From: Sphingobacteriaceae bacterium UBA6709
GTDB lineage: Bacteria; Bacteroidota; Bacteroidia; Sphingobacteriales; Sphingobacteriaceae
Assembly (NCBI GenBank): GCA_002454425.1
Contig: DKIV01000026.1
Coordinates: forward strand, 1-25,225
Direction: 5' to 3'
DNA: 25,225 nt
Below, in pieces: positions 15,777 through 23,647 of the stretch (its first letter is position 1; each line of letters starts with the position of its first letter). The notes beneath the pieces were generated by a model that had not been told where the DNA came from, made no database searches, and saw nothing but the letters and a program-made list of their open reading frames with translations. The translations under genes and the position numbers were made by a program.

Positions 15777-17153
15777 ATGAAATCTACAATATCAACTTAC
15801 AAACAATACTACCGCGACAATCTAAAGTTGGCGATACCTGTTGTCATCTCTCAATTAGGTCATACCCTGGTGCATACTGCCGACAGTGTTATCGTGGGCC
15901 ATTTCGCTGGCACAGTACCCCTGGCGGCGGTATCTTTGGTAAACAGTGTTTTCACCGTAATTCTTGTTGCTGGTCTCGGAATCGCTTATGGCCTCACCCC
16001 TCTTATTGCGCAAGCGCATGGTAAAAGAGATATCGCGGAATGCGGAAAATTATTGATCAACAGCCTGATAATTAATATAATTTCCAGCGTTGTGCTATTC
16101 TGCTTCATCTACTTTGGTACCCTAATCGCTATAGATCATCTGGATCAGGATCCTGCGGTGGTGCAGCAGGCCAAGCCTTACCTTGCCTTGCTTGGCATAT
16201 CGATCATTCCACTTATGGTGTTCAACACGTTCAAGCAATTTGCGGAAGGTCTTCATTTCACGCGCCAGGCAATGATCATTTCTATAGCCGGAAACCTGTT
16301 AAATATATGTCTTGGCATAACGTTCGTAAAAGGATTATTCGGCATTGAACCGATGGGTGTAAAAGGTGTGGGCTGGAGTACACTTATCGACAGATCGTTA
16401 ATGGCGATAGTTATGACATACTATGTGTTAAAATCTCACAATTTCCATAAGCACATAAAAACCGCCAGAATAACCAATGTCAGTTGGAAGCGCATAAAAG
16501 GGATCCTCAAGCTGGGAGGCCCTGTTGCTATGCAATATACGTTTGAAGTTAGTGCGTTCAGCGGTGCGGCCATTCTCATTGGAACCTTCGGAGCGGTGCA
16601 GCAAGCAGCACATCAGGTGGCTATTAGTCTGGCCTCTATAGCATACATGATGTCCAGCGGCATCGCCGCAGCAACAACAATACAATCCGGAACGAACTTC
16701 GGAAAGGGCGATTTTAAAACCCTCCGCATGTCGGCCAACGCCAGCTATCATATTGTTATGGCATTTATGTGTATCACGGCTAGCTGCTTTATTGCCTTTA
16801 ACCATATCTTGCCGATGATATACAGCGACGACCAACTCGTAATTTCGGCAGCAGCTACCTTACTGGTCATTGCCGGCATCTTTCAGTTCTTCGACGGCTC
16901 TCAGGTTATCGGCTTAGGAATATTGAGAGGCATGGGTGATGTAAATATCCCAACGCTCATTACCTTTGTTGCTTACTGGATTGTGGGGATACCTCTGGCC
17001 TGGTTGCTTGGGATTATCCTGGAAATGGGATCTACAGGAATATGGTATGGATTAACGGCAGGCCTTCTCTGCTCATCCGTCCTGCTATACTTCAGGTATC
17101 GTAAAATGATCGCGCGCTATCCTATGACGGTATGCGTTAATAAAGAAATTTAG
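15777..17153 (+). CDS. MATE-family efflux transporter
   Basis: A 458-aa membrane protein with about 12 helices arranged as two MatE halves (about residues 20-180 and 240-400). The N-terminus (NLKLAIPVVISQLGHTLVHTADSVIVGHFAG) matches the first-helix region of NorM-type transporters, including the conserved Pro and the TADSVIVG pattern. The second half repeats it as KLGGPVAMQYTFEVSAFSGAAILIG. The family exports cationic drugs, dyes or metabolites in exchange for Na+ or H+; the natural substrate is unknown. The transcript probably starts just before the ATG, since a consensus -7 element lies 8 nt upstream. The next gene has its own possible promoter overlapping the stop. Confidence 0.93.
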   Translation: MKSTISTYKQYYRDNLKLAIPVVISQLGHTLVHTADSVIVGHFAGTVPLAAVSLVNSVFTVILVAGLGIAYGLTPLIAQAHGKRDIAECGKLLINSLIINIISSVVLFCFIYFGTLIAIDHLDQDPAVVQQAKPYLALLGISIIPLMVFNTFKQFAEGLHFTRQAMIISIAGNLLNICLGITFVKGLFGIEPMGVKGVGWSTLIDRSLMAIVMTYYVLKSHNFHKHIKTARITNVSWKRIKGILKLGGPVAMQYTFEVSAFSGAAILIGTFGAVQQAAHQVAISLASIAYMMSSGIAAATTIQSGTNFGKGDFKTLRMSANASYHIVMAFMCITASCFIAFNHILPMIYSDDQLVISAAATLLVIAGIFQFFDGSQVIGLGILRGMGDVNIPTLITFVAYWIVGIPLAWLLGIILEMGSTGIWYGLTAGLLCSSVLLYFRYRKMIARYPMTVCVNKEI

Positions 17154-17155
17154 GC

Positions 17156-17163
17156 TAAGTTTG
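17156..17163 (+). promoter_or_regulatory. Possible -7 promoter element of the Smr gene
   Basis: TAAGTTTG matches TAnnTTTG and begins 3 nt after the MATE stop, 27 nt before the next ATG. No TTTG box upstream, so co-transcription with the MATE gene remains possible. Confidence 0.35.
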
Positions 17164-17190
17164 CATTTTTGAAAGGTATAATTAAAGACG

Positions 17191-18144
17191 ATGGATTTTA
17201 AACTTGGAGAATTCGTTCGATTTGTGGACGAAAAAATGGAAGGTTACATCACAAGGATATATGATAATGGTTTGCTTGGCGTAACTGGCGAGGACGATTT
17301 TGAAATTCCGGTACCCGCATCTAAAGTTACGCACGTACATGGTCATTCATACGATAAAAAAACCGGTGGGAATGTCGTGGCTACAGTACAAGCACCCCTC
17401 ACTCCTGATGAGTTTATAACAAAAGGCATAAGCATCGCTGTTGCCCCCGATACGCGCAAAGCATCAATCGTTAACTTTTATCTGGTTAATGACACATCGT
17501 TCCAGCTTTTCTTCAGCTTAAGCTCGGAACGAAACAAAGAGATACGGGGCGAATTCGCCGGAATTGTTAACCCTTCTTCTGCAACGCAGGTGTTTACTGC
17601 CTCCTTGCCGGAACTGGACTACTGGCCTTCATTCATCTTTCAGGTAGCGTATTTTACTACGCATAACCAGCAGCTGCCGGCTCCCTTTACTAAGCGTGAG
17701 AAATTTAAATCCAAAGATTTTTCCGGTCAGCGAAAACTTATATCCTCAGTAAAGCTTGATGCCTGGTCTATCCGACTGGACGAAGAAGAGGTTAAGATTG
17801 ATCCAGAAAAGCTAAAAGAGAGTTTCTTCAAACCAAAGGAGGAGAAAAAAGAGATAAGCAAGCCTCTGAAAGAGCTAGATCTGCATATAGAAAAGCTTAT
17901 AGACGACTATCAGGGTCGCAGTAAAACTGAGATCCTCAAAATTCAATTGGATGCCTTCAAGAAGGCGCTGGATAGTGCCATTGTGCATAAGCAGAGCAGC
18001 ATCGTGTTTATTCACGGCGTGGGAAATGGCACCCTAAGGAACGAAATACATAAGCAGTTAGGGCGAAACAATCATGTTCGAACCTTTATGGATGCCCGTA
18101 AGGAGAAATTTGGCTACGGCGCTACCGAAGTCATTCTTAAATAG
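17191..18144 (+). CDS. DUF2027-type protein with C-terminal Smr domain
   Basis: A 317-aa cytosolic protein. The N-terminal part (MDFKLGEFVRFVDEKMEGYITRI) is a small beta-barrel-like module similar to the start of DUF2027 proteins of Bacteroidota. A central beta-rich domain (about residues 70-185) and a charged linker (about 190-230) follow. The C-terminal Smr domain (about 232-317) shows LDLH at its start and HGVGNGTLR, the signature of MutS2-type Smr nicking or nucleic-acid-binding domains. There is no MutS ATPase, so it is not MutS2 itself. It may bind or cut branched DNA or act on RNA; the function is inferred from the domain only. A bidirectional terminator follows the stop. Confidence 0.85.
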   Translation: MDFKLGEFVRFVDEKMEGYITRIYDNGLLGVTGEDDFEIPVPASKVTHVHGHSYDKKTGGNVVATVQAPLTPDEFITKGISIAVAPDTRKASIVNFYLVNDTSFQLFFSLSSERNKEIRGEFAGIVNPSSATQVFTASLPELDYWPSFIFQVAYFTTHNQQLPAPFTKREKFKSKDFSGQRKLISSVKLDAWSIRLDEEEVKIDPEKLKESFFKPKEEKKEISKPLKELDLHIEKLIDDYQGRSKTEILKIQLDAFKKALDSAIVHKQSSIVFIHGVGNGTLRNEIHKQLGRNNHVRTFMDARKEKFGYGATEVILK

Positions 18145-18159
18145 AAGACATGCTTATTA

Positions 18160-18205
18160 AACAAAAAGGGGCGATTGATTTAAATTTCGATCGCCCCTTT
18201 TTGTT
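18160..18205. terminator. Bidirectional terminator between convergent genes
   Basis: Perfect 16-bp stem AACAAAAAGGGGCGAT / ATCGCCCCTTTTTGTT with a 14-nt loop and T-rich ends on both strands. It serves the Smr gene and the convergent nitroreductase; the right arm overlaps the nitroreductase stop codon. Confidence 0.9.
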
Positions 18206-18833
18206 ACTTGACGAATGAGAAGAGCTGTTCTTTTGGTTTACGTACTTTCGGCACATTCACCATCCAGTCATTGCCCTCATCTCTAAATCCAACAGGCAAC
18301 AAGGTCACGCTCTTCAGTCCTCTTTCTTTGAGATTAAGGATCTCATCTACCCCTGCAGGATCAAATCCTTCCATTGGGGTAGCATCAAGCCGCTGTTCCG
18401 CTGCAGCAACAATAGCAATGCCGAAAGCGATGTATGCCTGACGGGCTGCGTGCTCGTAATTAAGCCCGGCAGGTCTGCCTGTATAATTCCCCAATAAAAA
18501 TTTCCTGTAGTTATCCATCCGTTCATCAAAACCGCGCTGTTTTACCATTTCTTCAAAATACGCGTTAATGCGACTTTCCGTATAATTGTCCCATGCGGCA
18601 AAGACAAGAAGATGAGAACAATCCTCAACAACCGACTGATTAGCGGCAACAGCACGAATCTTCTTTTTAACCTCAGGGTCAGTTACTATGATCACTTCAA
18701 AAGGTTGCAGGCCACTAGAGGTTGGCGCCAGACGAATGGCTTCAAGAATCGCTTCAATTTTGTCTTGCTCAACTAGCTGCCCATTCATTGCCTTTGTGGC
18801 GTATCGCCATCTCAGCGTATTTAATAATTCCAT
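18204..18833 (-). CDS. NfsB-like NAD(P)H-dependent nitroreductase
   Basis: A 209-aa FMN-dependent oxidoreductase of the nitroreductase superfamily. The N-terminus ELLNTLRWRYATKAMNG and APTSSGLQPFEVIIV hold the FMN phosphate and ring contacts. The C-terminal DATPMEGFDP and LKERGLKSVTLLPVGFR are the patterns of the E. coli NfsB/dihydropteridine reductase branch. It reduces quinones or nitro compounds with two electrons; the physiological substrate is uncertain. I chose the ATG at 18833; an upstream TTG (18875) would add 14 residues that do not fit the family and would include a probable CATCTTTG -7 element. It is divergent from the B12 locus and is not BluB-like in its motifs. Confidence 0.9.
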   Translation of the reverse strand: MELLNTLRWRYATKAMNGQLVEQDKIEAILEAIRLAPTSSGLQPFEVIIVTDPEVKKKIRAVAANQSVVEDCSHLLVFAAWDNYTESRINAYFEEMVKQRGFDERMDNYRKFLLGNYTGRPAGLNYEHAARQAYIAFGIAIVAAAEQRLDATPMEGFDPAGVDEILNLKERGLKSVTLLPVGFRDEGNDWMVNVPKVRKPKEQLFSFVK

Positions 18834-18920
18834 ATGTTCTTTTAATAATGCATAACAAAGATGAAAAAGCGCCAACCAATCACTGTAATTATGTAATCAT
18901 CAATTAAATATTTACAATGC

Positions 18921-18951
18921 TTTGATGACGGCGGTGGAAACCCTATCTTTG
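18921..18951 (+). promoter_or_regulatory. Promoter of the cobalamin-uptake operon
   Basis: TTTG (18921-18924), exactly 19 nt, then TATCTTTG (18944-18951). Both boxes match the Bacteroidota sigma-A consensus perfectly. The transcript would begin around 18957, just before the riboswitch. Confidence 0.85.
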
Positions 18952-18956
18952 CGCCG

Positions 18957-19170
18957 AATTGGTGCACCTGTAATAAGAAAACAGGAGATTAAAAGGGAAT
19001 CCGGTGTAAGTCCGGAACTGTCGCGCAGCTGTAAATACTCTGCCATCTTTGATGTTCAACACGTCACTGCCTTTAAGGGTGGGAAGACAACATCAGGGGG
19101 AGTTAAGTCAGAATACCTGCCATTCAACATAGTATTCGGAGCTTTCGCGGTTTAAAGCATTGAATGGGTT
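18957..19170 (+). ncRNA. Cobalamin (vitamin B12) riboswitch
   Basis: The conserved core is present: GGTGCACCTG near the 5' end, GGGAATCCGGTGTAAGTCC then GGAACTGTCGCGCAGCTGTAA at about 18995-19033, and the B12 box AGTCAGAATACCTGCC at 19106-19121. Downstream, CCATTCAA (19120-19127) can pair with TTGAATGG (19160-19167), with GCTTT/AAAGC as an inner stem. These would form an expression platform that competes with the aptamer through the end of the B12 box. No intrinsic terminator is visible, so control of translation initiation is more likely. High adenosylcobalamin should repress the uptake genes that follow. Confidence 0.95.
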
Positions 19171-19186
19171 ATATAGCATAAACACT

Positions 19187-19258
19187 ATGCTTGTCGCACG
19201 CTCATGCCTATCCGCAACACTGCTCCGAAACAAATATTTGCGGTATGCTCTCACATAA
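19187..19258 (+). CDS. Possible 23-aa leader peptide overlapping the btuB start
   Basis: ATG 19187 opens a 23-codon frame (MLVARSCLSATLLRNKYLRY, then ALT and stop) that ends 11 nt inside the btuB coding region, in a different frame. It begins 20 nt after the riboswitch platform hairpin. A frame this short could be chance; no ribosome-binding site is visible. Confidence 0.2.
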   Translation: MLVARSCLSATLLRNKYLRYALT

Positions 19259-21272
19259 AGATTTAAGGTTTATATTGCTGCTGCTTATCCCCTTAACGGG
19301 AATGGTAAGTATTGGCCGCGCCCAAACAAAACTGCAGGATAGCATAAAATTGCAAAATCTAAATGAGGTAAATATTCTTATACAAGATCGCCGGAACGCC
19401 CGCTCGCTGAGTCCTGTACAGATGATGCGGGGTGGGGAATTACAACGAAGTAATAATCTTACAATTGCTGACGCGCTACGTTATTTTTCGGGCGTACAAT
19501 TGAAAGACTATGGCGGTGTTGGGGGACTAAAGACGGTAAATGTACGCAGCCTGGGAGCCAATCACACAGCGGTATTTTTCGATGGAATAGCTATCAGCAA
19601 TGCTCAGAACGGACAAGTTGATCTGGGTAGATATTCTATCGATAACCTCGAAGAAATCGCCTTGTATAACGGACAACGATCCGAGCTCCTACAGCCCGCG
19701 GCAGCTTACGCATCCGCGGCATCGATCTATCTCAAAACTAAGAGGCCAGCTTTTGCCGACGGAAAAAGACTGGGCATAAATGCTGCAATAAAAGGCGGAT
19801 CCTTTGGACTCATAAACCCGACAGCTAACCTCGATTTCAAGTTGAATGAAGCGCTAAGCCTACGCTTAAGCACAGAGTATTTAAGATCAAACGGACAATA
19901 TAAATTCCGCTACACCAATGGCGTATATGACACCACTGCTGTCAGAAGTAATGGCGATATCGATGCCCTGCGCCTGCAAGCAGCGCTTTATTCTAATGAT
20001 GCGGAGAACGCAAGAACGAGCTGGAACGTGCAAGCATATTTGTACAGTTCTGAGCGAGGACTTCCTGGTGCCATAGTGTCTAATCGCTTCGATTATTATC
20101 AGCGTCAAAGCGACGAAAATAAATTCCTACAGGCGGAACTACAACATCAATTCAGCTCACGGTATAGCCTCAGGCTGTATGGACGCTACGGCGAAGACTT
20201 CACAAGATATACCGATCCTGAATACATTACCACTACCGGAATACTTAAAAACGAATACCTGCAAAAAGTTGCCTACCTGTCGTTGGCTCAACGCTTTAAG
20301 AAGAATGAAAATTTAAGCTTCGGCCTATCAACAGACTTGCAGTATAATACGCTGGACGCCAATCTCTACAGATTCGCATACCCTCAGCGCCTGACAGTAC
20401 TCAATGCTCTGGCCGCTGAAGCAAAGCTTGGCAAGCTCCTGCTCAGCGGAAATCTCCTCAGCTCGCTCATCTATGAAGATGTCCGTCATTATGAAACCGC
20501 TAGAAACCGCAACAAGCTCAACCCAAGCTTATTGTTCCGCTATAGTTTAATAAAAAATGAAACCCTGCTGTTACGAGGTTTCTATAAGTCGATATTCCGC
20601 ATGCCCACATTCAACGACCTTTATTATACTTTTGTTGGCAATAGCCAGCTGAACCCTGAGGAAGCCATCCAATATGACCTGGGGTTAATATGGCATCAGA
20701 ATATTCAAGGCAACACACTGAAATATATCGACATACAAACAGATGCCTACTATAATACCATAGACAATAAGATTATTGCGGTACCCGGAGCAAATCTATT
20801 CCGATGGACGATGATCAATCTTGGCAAAACATCAATTAAAGGGCTTGATGCAGCGGTAAAAATTTACGGCACAGTAAATAACGCCCTTAACTTCTCTTCT
20901 ACCCTCAATTACACGTACCAGTCTGCAAAAGATGTGACCAGGAATAGCGATACTTATTCGCAGCAGATTCCTTACACTCCAAAGCACAGCGGATCCTTCG
21001 TCGCCTCAATATTTAATGAACGCTGGAATGCCAGTTATTCTTTTGTTTATACCGGAGAGCGCTATAGTCAGGCTGCAAATATCCCGGTAAATTATCTTCA
21101 GCCGTGGTATACCAGCGACATTTCCGCCCAATATCTTTTTAAAAAGTACAAAAGACAACAATTAGCCTTACGTGCCGAAGTAAATAACATCCTTAACCAG
21201 CCATACGATGTGGTGCTCAACTTTCCGATGCCCGGTAGGAATTACAGATTTACCTTAAGCTATAAAATATGA
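19245..21272 (+). CDS. btuB: BtuB-type TonB-dependent outer-membrane receptor
   Basis: A 675-aa outer-membrane receptor, probably importing cobalamin or other corrinoids with TonB energy. It starts with a signal peptide (MLSHKDLRFILLLLIPLTG, cleavage near GRA-Q), followed by a possible TonB box region (LNEVNI) and a plug domain (about residues 50-150, with IADALRYFSGVQLKDYGG and NVRSLGANHTAVFFDG). The rest is a 22-strand-type barrel of alternating aromatic strands, ending YRFTLSYKI. There is no N-terminal carboxypeptidase-like domain, unlike SusC proteins. I prefer ATG 19245; TTG 19191 would add 18 residues before the signal peptide. The B12 riboswitch directly upstream supports the substrate. 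Its stop overlaps the next ATG by 4 bp (ATGA). Confidence 0.88.
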   Translation: MLSHKDLRFILLLLIPLTGMVSIGRAQTKLQDSIKLQNLNEVNILIQDRRNARSLSPVQMMRGGELQRSNNLTIADALRYFSGVQLKDYGGVGGLKTVNVRSLGANHTAVFFDGIAISNAQNGQVDLGRYSIDNLEEIALYNGQRSELLQPAAAYASAASIYLKTKRPAFADGKRLGINAAIKGGSFGLINPTANLDFKLNEALSLRLSTEYLRSNGQYKFRYTNGVYDTTAVRSNGDIDALRLQAALYSNDAENARTSWNVQAYLYSSERGLPGAIVSNRFDYYQRQSDENKFLQAELQHQFSSRYSLRLYGRYGEDFTRYTDPEYITTTGILKNEYLQKVAYLSLAQRFKKNENLSFGLSTDLQYNTLDANLYRFAYPQRLTVLNALAAEAKLGKLLLSGNLLSSLIYEDVRHYETARNRNKLNPSLLFRYSLIKNETLLLRGFYKSIFRMPTFNDLYYTFVGNSQLNPEEAIQYDLGLIWHQNIQGNTLKYIDIQTDAYYNTIDNKIIAVPGANLFRWTMINLGKTSIKGLDAAVKIYGTVNNALNFSSTLNYTYQSAKDVTRNSDTYSQQIPYTPKHSGSFVASIFNERWNASYSFVYTGERYSQAANIPVNYLQPWYTSDISAQYLFKKYKRQQLALRAEVNNILNQPYDVVLNFPMPGRNYRFTLSYKI

Positions 21273-22399
21273 GGATGAGAAATTTATATTTATGCCTCTG
21301 CCTGATACTGTTCGCACTTTCCTGCAGAAAAGATGTCGGTCCGATACCTGAAGAACAGGAACAGATTTTGGTGCCTCAGCCAGATGCTTCACCCAGCGGT
21401 TTGTATCTTCTTAACGAGGCTAATATGAACTCCAATAAAGCATCTCTCGACTTCCTTAATTTTAAAACGGGAGTGTACCGCCGGAATATCTATAATCAGG
21501 CCAACCCCTCGGTAACTAAAGGTTTGGGCGATGTAGGTAACGACCTGCTGATCTACGGATCAAAAATGTATGTTGTATTAAACACATCCAATAAGGTTGA
21601 AGTTCTGGATATGCACTCCGGTAAGAAACTTGGACAGATAAATATCGCTAATTGCCGTTACCTTTGTCAGTACAATGGAAAAATCTATGTAAGCGCCTAT
21701 CTGGGCGCTGTCGCTGACGCCTCAACACCCAACGGTATCGTCGCTGAGGTTGATACTTCCAATTTCTCCATTACCCGCCGTGTAAATACCGGACGTCAGC
21801 CCGAACAGTTAGCGGTGATTAACGGGAAGTTATACGTTGCTAACTCCGGAGGATACAGTCCGCCGGACTATGAGCGCACGGTCTCTGTAATTGATATCAA
21901 CAGTTTCCGGGAACTAAAACGAATAGATGTCGGCATCAACCTACACCGCCTTAAAGCTGATCAATACGGCGATTTGTACGTAAGCTCTCGTGGCGACTAT
22001 TATAATATACCATCCCGCCTATATGTAATCGATACGCAAAAAGATGAGGTTAAGAAATCGTTTGACCTCGCGGTCTCCGATCTTTGCATCGCCGAAGACC
22101 TTGCTTATATATACAGCACCGAGTGGAATGCCACACTGCAAAAAAACAGCATCAGCTATAACATTTTGGATGTTAAGAACGAAACGCTGCTAAACAGACC
22201 ATTTATCACCGATGGGACGCAGGAAAAAATAAAAATCCCTTACGGCATTGCTGTAAACCCGCAGTCAGGCGACATCTATGTTACCGATGCGAAAAACTAT
22301 GTTGTGCCTGGCAGACTCTATTGCTACTCAAGCACCGGCCAACTGAAATGGGATGTTGAAACCGGGGATATCCCTGCACATTTTGCTTTTGTTTATTAA
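21269..22399 (+). CDS. BtuG-like YncE/DUF5074-type surface beta-propeller lipoprotein
   Basis: A 376-aa lipoprotein with a short signal peptide and lipobox FALSC (Cys at residue 19), followed by RKD, which resembles Bacteroidota surface-export signals. From about residue 40 to the end it shows repeated propeller blades (for example SGLYLLNEA, KMYVVLNTSNKVEVLD, GKIYVSAYLG, GKLYVANSGGY, GDLYVSSRGDY, GDIYVTDAKNY), fitting a seven-bladed YncE-like fold. In gut Bacteroides, BtuG proteins of this fold bind B12 very tightly and sit on BtuB. The ATGA overlap with btuB suggests tight co-translation and a 1:1 partner. Assignment as BtuG-like rests on fold, lipoprotein signal and operon position. Confidence 0.8.
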   Translation: MRMRNLYLCLCLILFALSCRKDVGPIPEEQEQILVPQPDASPSGLYLLNEANMNSNKASLDFLNFKTGVYRRNIYNQANPSVTKGLGDVGNDLLIYGSKMYVVLNTSNKVEVLDMHSGKKLGQINIANCRYLCQYNGKIYVSAYLGAVADASTPNGIVAEVDTSNFSITRRVNTGRQPEQLAVINGKLYVANSGGYSPPDYERTVSVIDINSFRELKRIDVGINLHRLKADQYGDLYVSSRGDYYNIPSRLYVIDTQKDEVKKSFDLAVSDLCIAEDLAYIYSTEWNATLQKNSISYNILDVKNETLLNRPFITDGTQEKIKIPYGIAVNPQSGDIYVTDAKNYVVPGRLYCYSSTGQLKWDVETGDIPAHFAFVY

Positions 22400-22401
22400 A
22401 T

Positions 22402-23520
22402 ATGATGATCATAATGAAAAGAAAATACTTATATATCCTTAGCAGCCTACTTGTGCTGGCATCATGCCGCAAGGTCGACGAATATCAAGATTCAGTAGAC
22501 ATACAGAATTTGAAGGCATCGTATACCATTTCGGATACCATAAAGATTAACGTCGCGCCCTCCTCCAATATCAAAGGATTGCAATGGAAATTGAATGATG
22601 AACTCATTGGAACAAATGATACGCTGAACGTTCAATTAGGTGCCTACGGTAAGTATACGCTCAGCGTTAGCGGCACCATGGACAATAAGGAATTTAACAA
22701 ATCGATTCCCTTAGAGATTAAGCCGTACATAGCTGCTGGCGCTAATGTTAGCGACCTATATGCCACAAAGCTTTACGAGTTTACACCCGCACCAGGACAG
22801 TTTATCAATGAGTTATCGACCTTAAAGTCAGCTACCAGCATTCTGGGTAATGAAAAGGGCCTTTTAAGCCTGGGCGCCTGGGGAGGCTATATGGTGTTAG
22901 GCTTCAACAAACGGGTAAATAACGTTAGTGGTAAAGCAGATCTGGAAGTAAAGGGAAACCCGCTCCCTACCTGGGCAGAACCAGGTGTAATATGGGTTAT
23001 GAAAGATGAAAACAATAACGGACTGCCTGATGACACCTGGTATGAAATAGCCGGAAGTGAGTCAGGAAAAGACGGAGAGATAAAGAATTACGAGGTTACC
23101 TATTACCGTCCCTCACAAATTAAAAGCGCCGAAGATATACGCTGGATAGATAATAAAGGAAACAGCGGAGTGGTAAAAGCGAATACATTCCACAGGCAGA
23201 GCTATTTTCCTTCCTGGATCAGAGGTAATCAGTACACCATCAAAGGGACGCTGCTTCCGAATAGCAATCTTAATAAGACAAACCCTCAGATGATTACGAA
23301 CATGTCTTTCGAATACGGATATGCCGACAATAAGACTGACGCCAATGGAGGAGATCTTATTGACATAGAAGATGCCATTAACGCGCAGGGGAACAAAGTA
23401 AGCATCTCTGGAATTGATTTTATCAAAATCCAAACCGGGATGATGGCTGATGCCGGCTGGCTGGGCGAAGCCTCTACTGAGATAAGTTTCGTAAAGAATC
23501 TGAATCCGAACACACCGTAA
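22402..23520 (+). CDS. Ig/PKD-like surface lipoprotein in the B12 operon
   Basis: A 372-aa lipoprotein starting 2 nt after the BtuG-like gene. The signal peptide ends in the lipobox LASC (Cys 22), followed by RKVDE. Residues 35-105 form an Ig/PKD-like domain (LQWKLNDELIGTNDTLNV, GKYTLSV). The C-terminal 250 residues hold a conserved acidic Asn-rich loop, DENNNGLPDDTWYEIAGSE (near residue 203), which looks like a calcium-binding loop, and a final lectin-like beta-rich part (SGIDFIKIQTGM). Proteins of this kind occur in B12 loci of Bacteroidota, and it may act as an accessory corrinoid binder of the BtuH type, which I cannot verify by eye. ATG 22414 is an alternative start, four codons in. Confidence 0.7.
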   Translation: MMIIMKRKYLYILSSLLVLASCRKVDEYQDSVDIQNLKASYTISDTIKINVAPSSNIKGLQWKLNDELIGTNDTLNVQLGAYGKYTLSVSGTMDNKEFNKSIPLEIKPYIAAGANVSDLYATKLYEFTPAPGQFINELSTLKSATSILGNEKGLLSLGAWGGYMVLGFNKRVNNVSGKADLEVKGNPLPTWAEPGVIWVMKDENNNGLPDDTWYEIAGSESGKDGEIKNYEVTYYRPSQIKSAEDIRWIDNKGNSGVVKANTFHRQSYFPSWIRGNQYTIKGTLLPNSNLNKTNPQMITNMSFEYGYADNKTDANGGDLIDIEDAINAQGNKVSISGIDFIKIQTGMMADAGWLGEASTEISFVKNLNPNTP

Positions 23521-23548
23521 CACACTGAAATACACATTTTTTCAACTC

Positions 23549-23611
23549 AAAACTGATTTGAACTGGGATTGCTATGTCCTGAAAAACAGGACTCCTGCTC
23601 AATCAGTTTTT
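23549..23611 (+). terminator. Nested hairpin between the third and fourth B12 genes
   Basis: Outer arms AAAACTGATTTGA (23549-23561) and TCAATCAGTTTT (23599-23610) pair with one bulged base; inside lies a perfect GTCCTG/CAGGAC stem with an A5 loop. A T run follows. It may be a partial terminator or an mRNA-stabilising element. Confidence 0.5.
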
Positions 23612-23647
23612 ACACACGATTATTAAATAGATAAAGAACTCATTAAA

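Noticed and set aside
18204..18833. BluB (lower-ligand synthesis for B12) because it neighbours the B12 operon
   Set aside because: Its motifs match the NfsB-type branch, it is on the opposite strand, and it has its own promoter-like element and terminator.
18922..19155. Open frame of 77 codons across the B12 leader
   Set aside because: It covers the promoter and the conserved cobalamin riboswitch; an RNA function explains the conservation.
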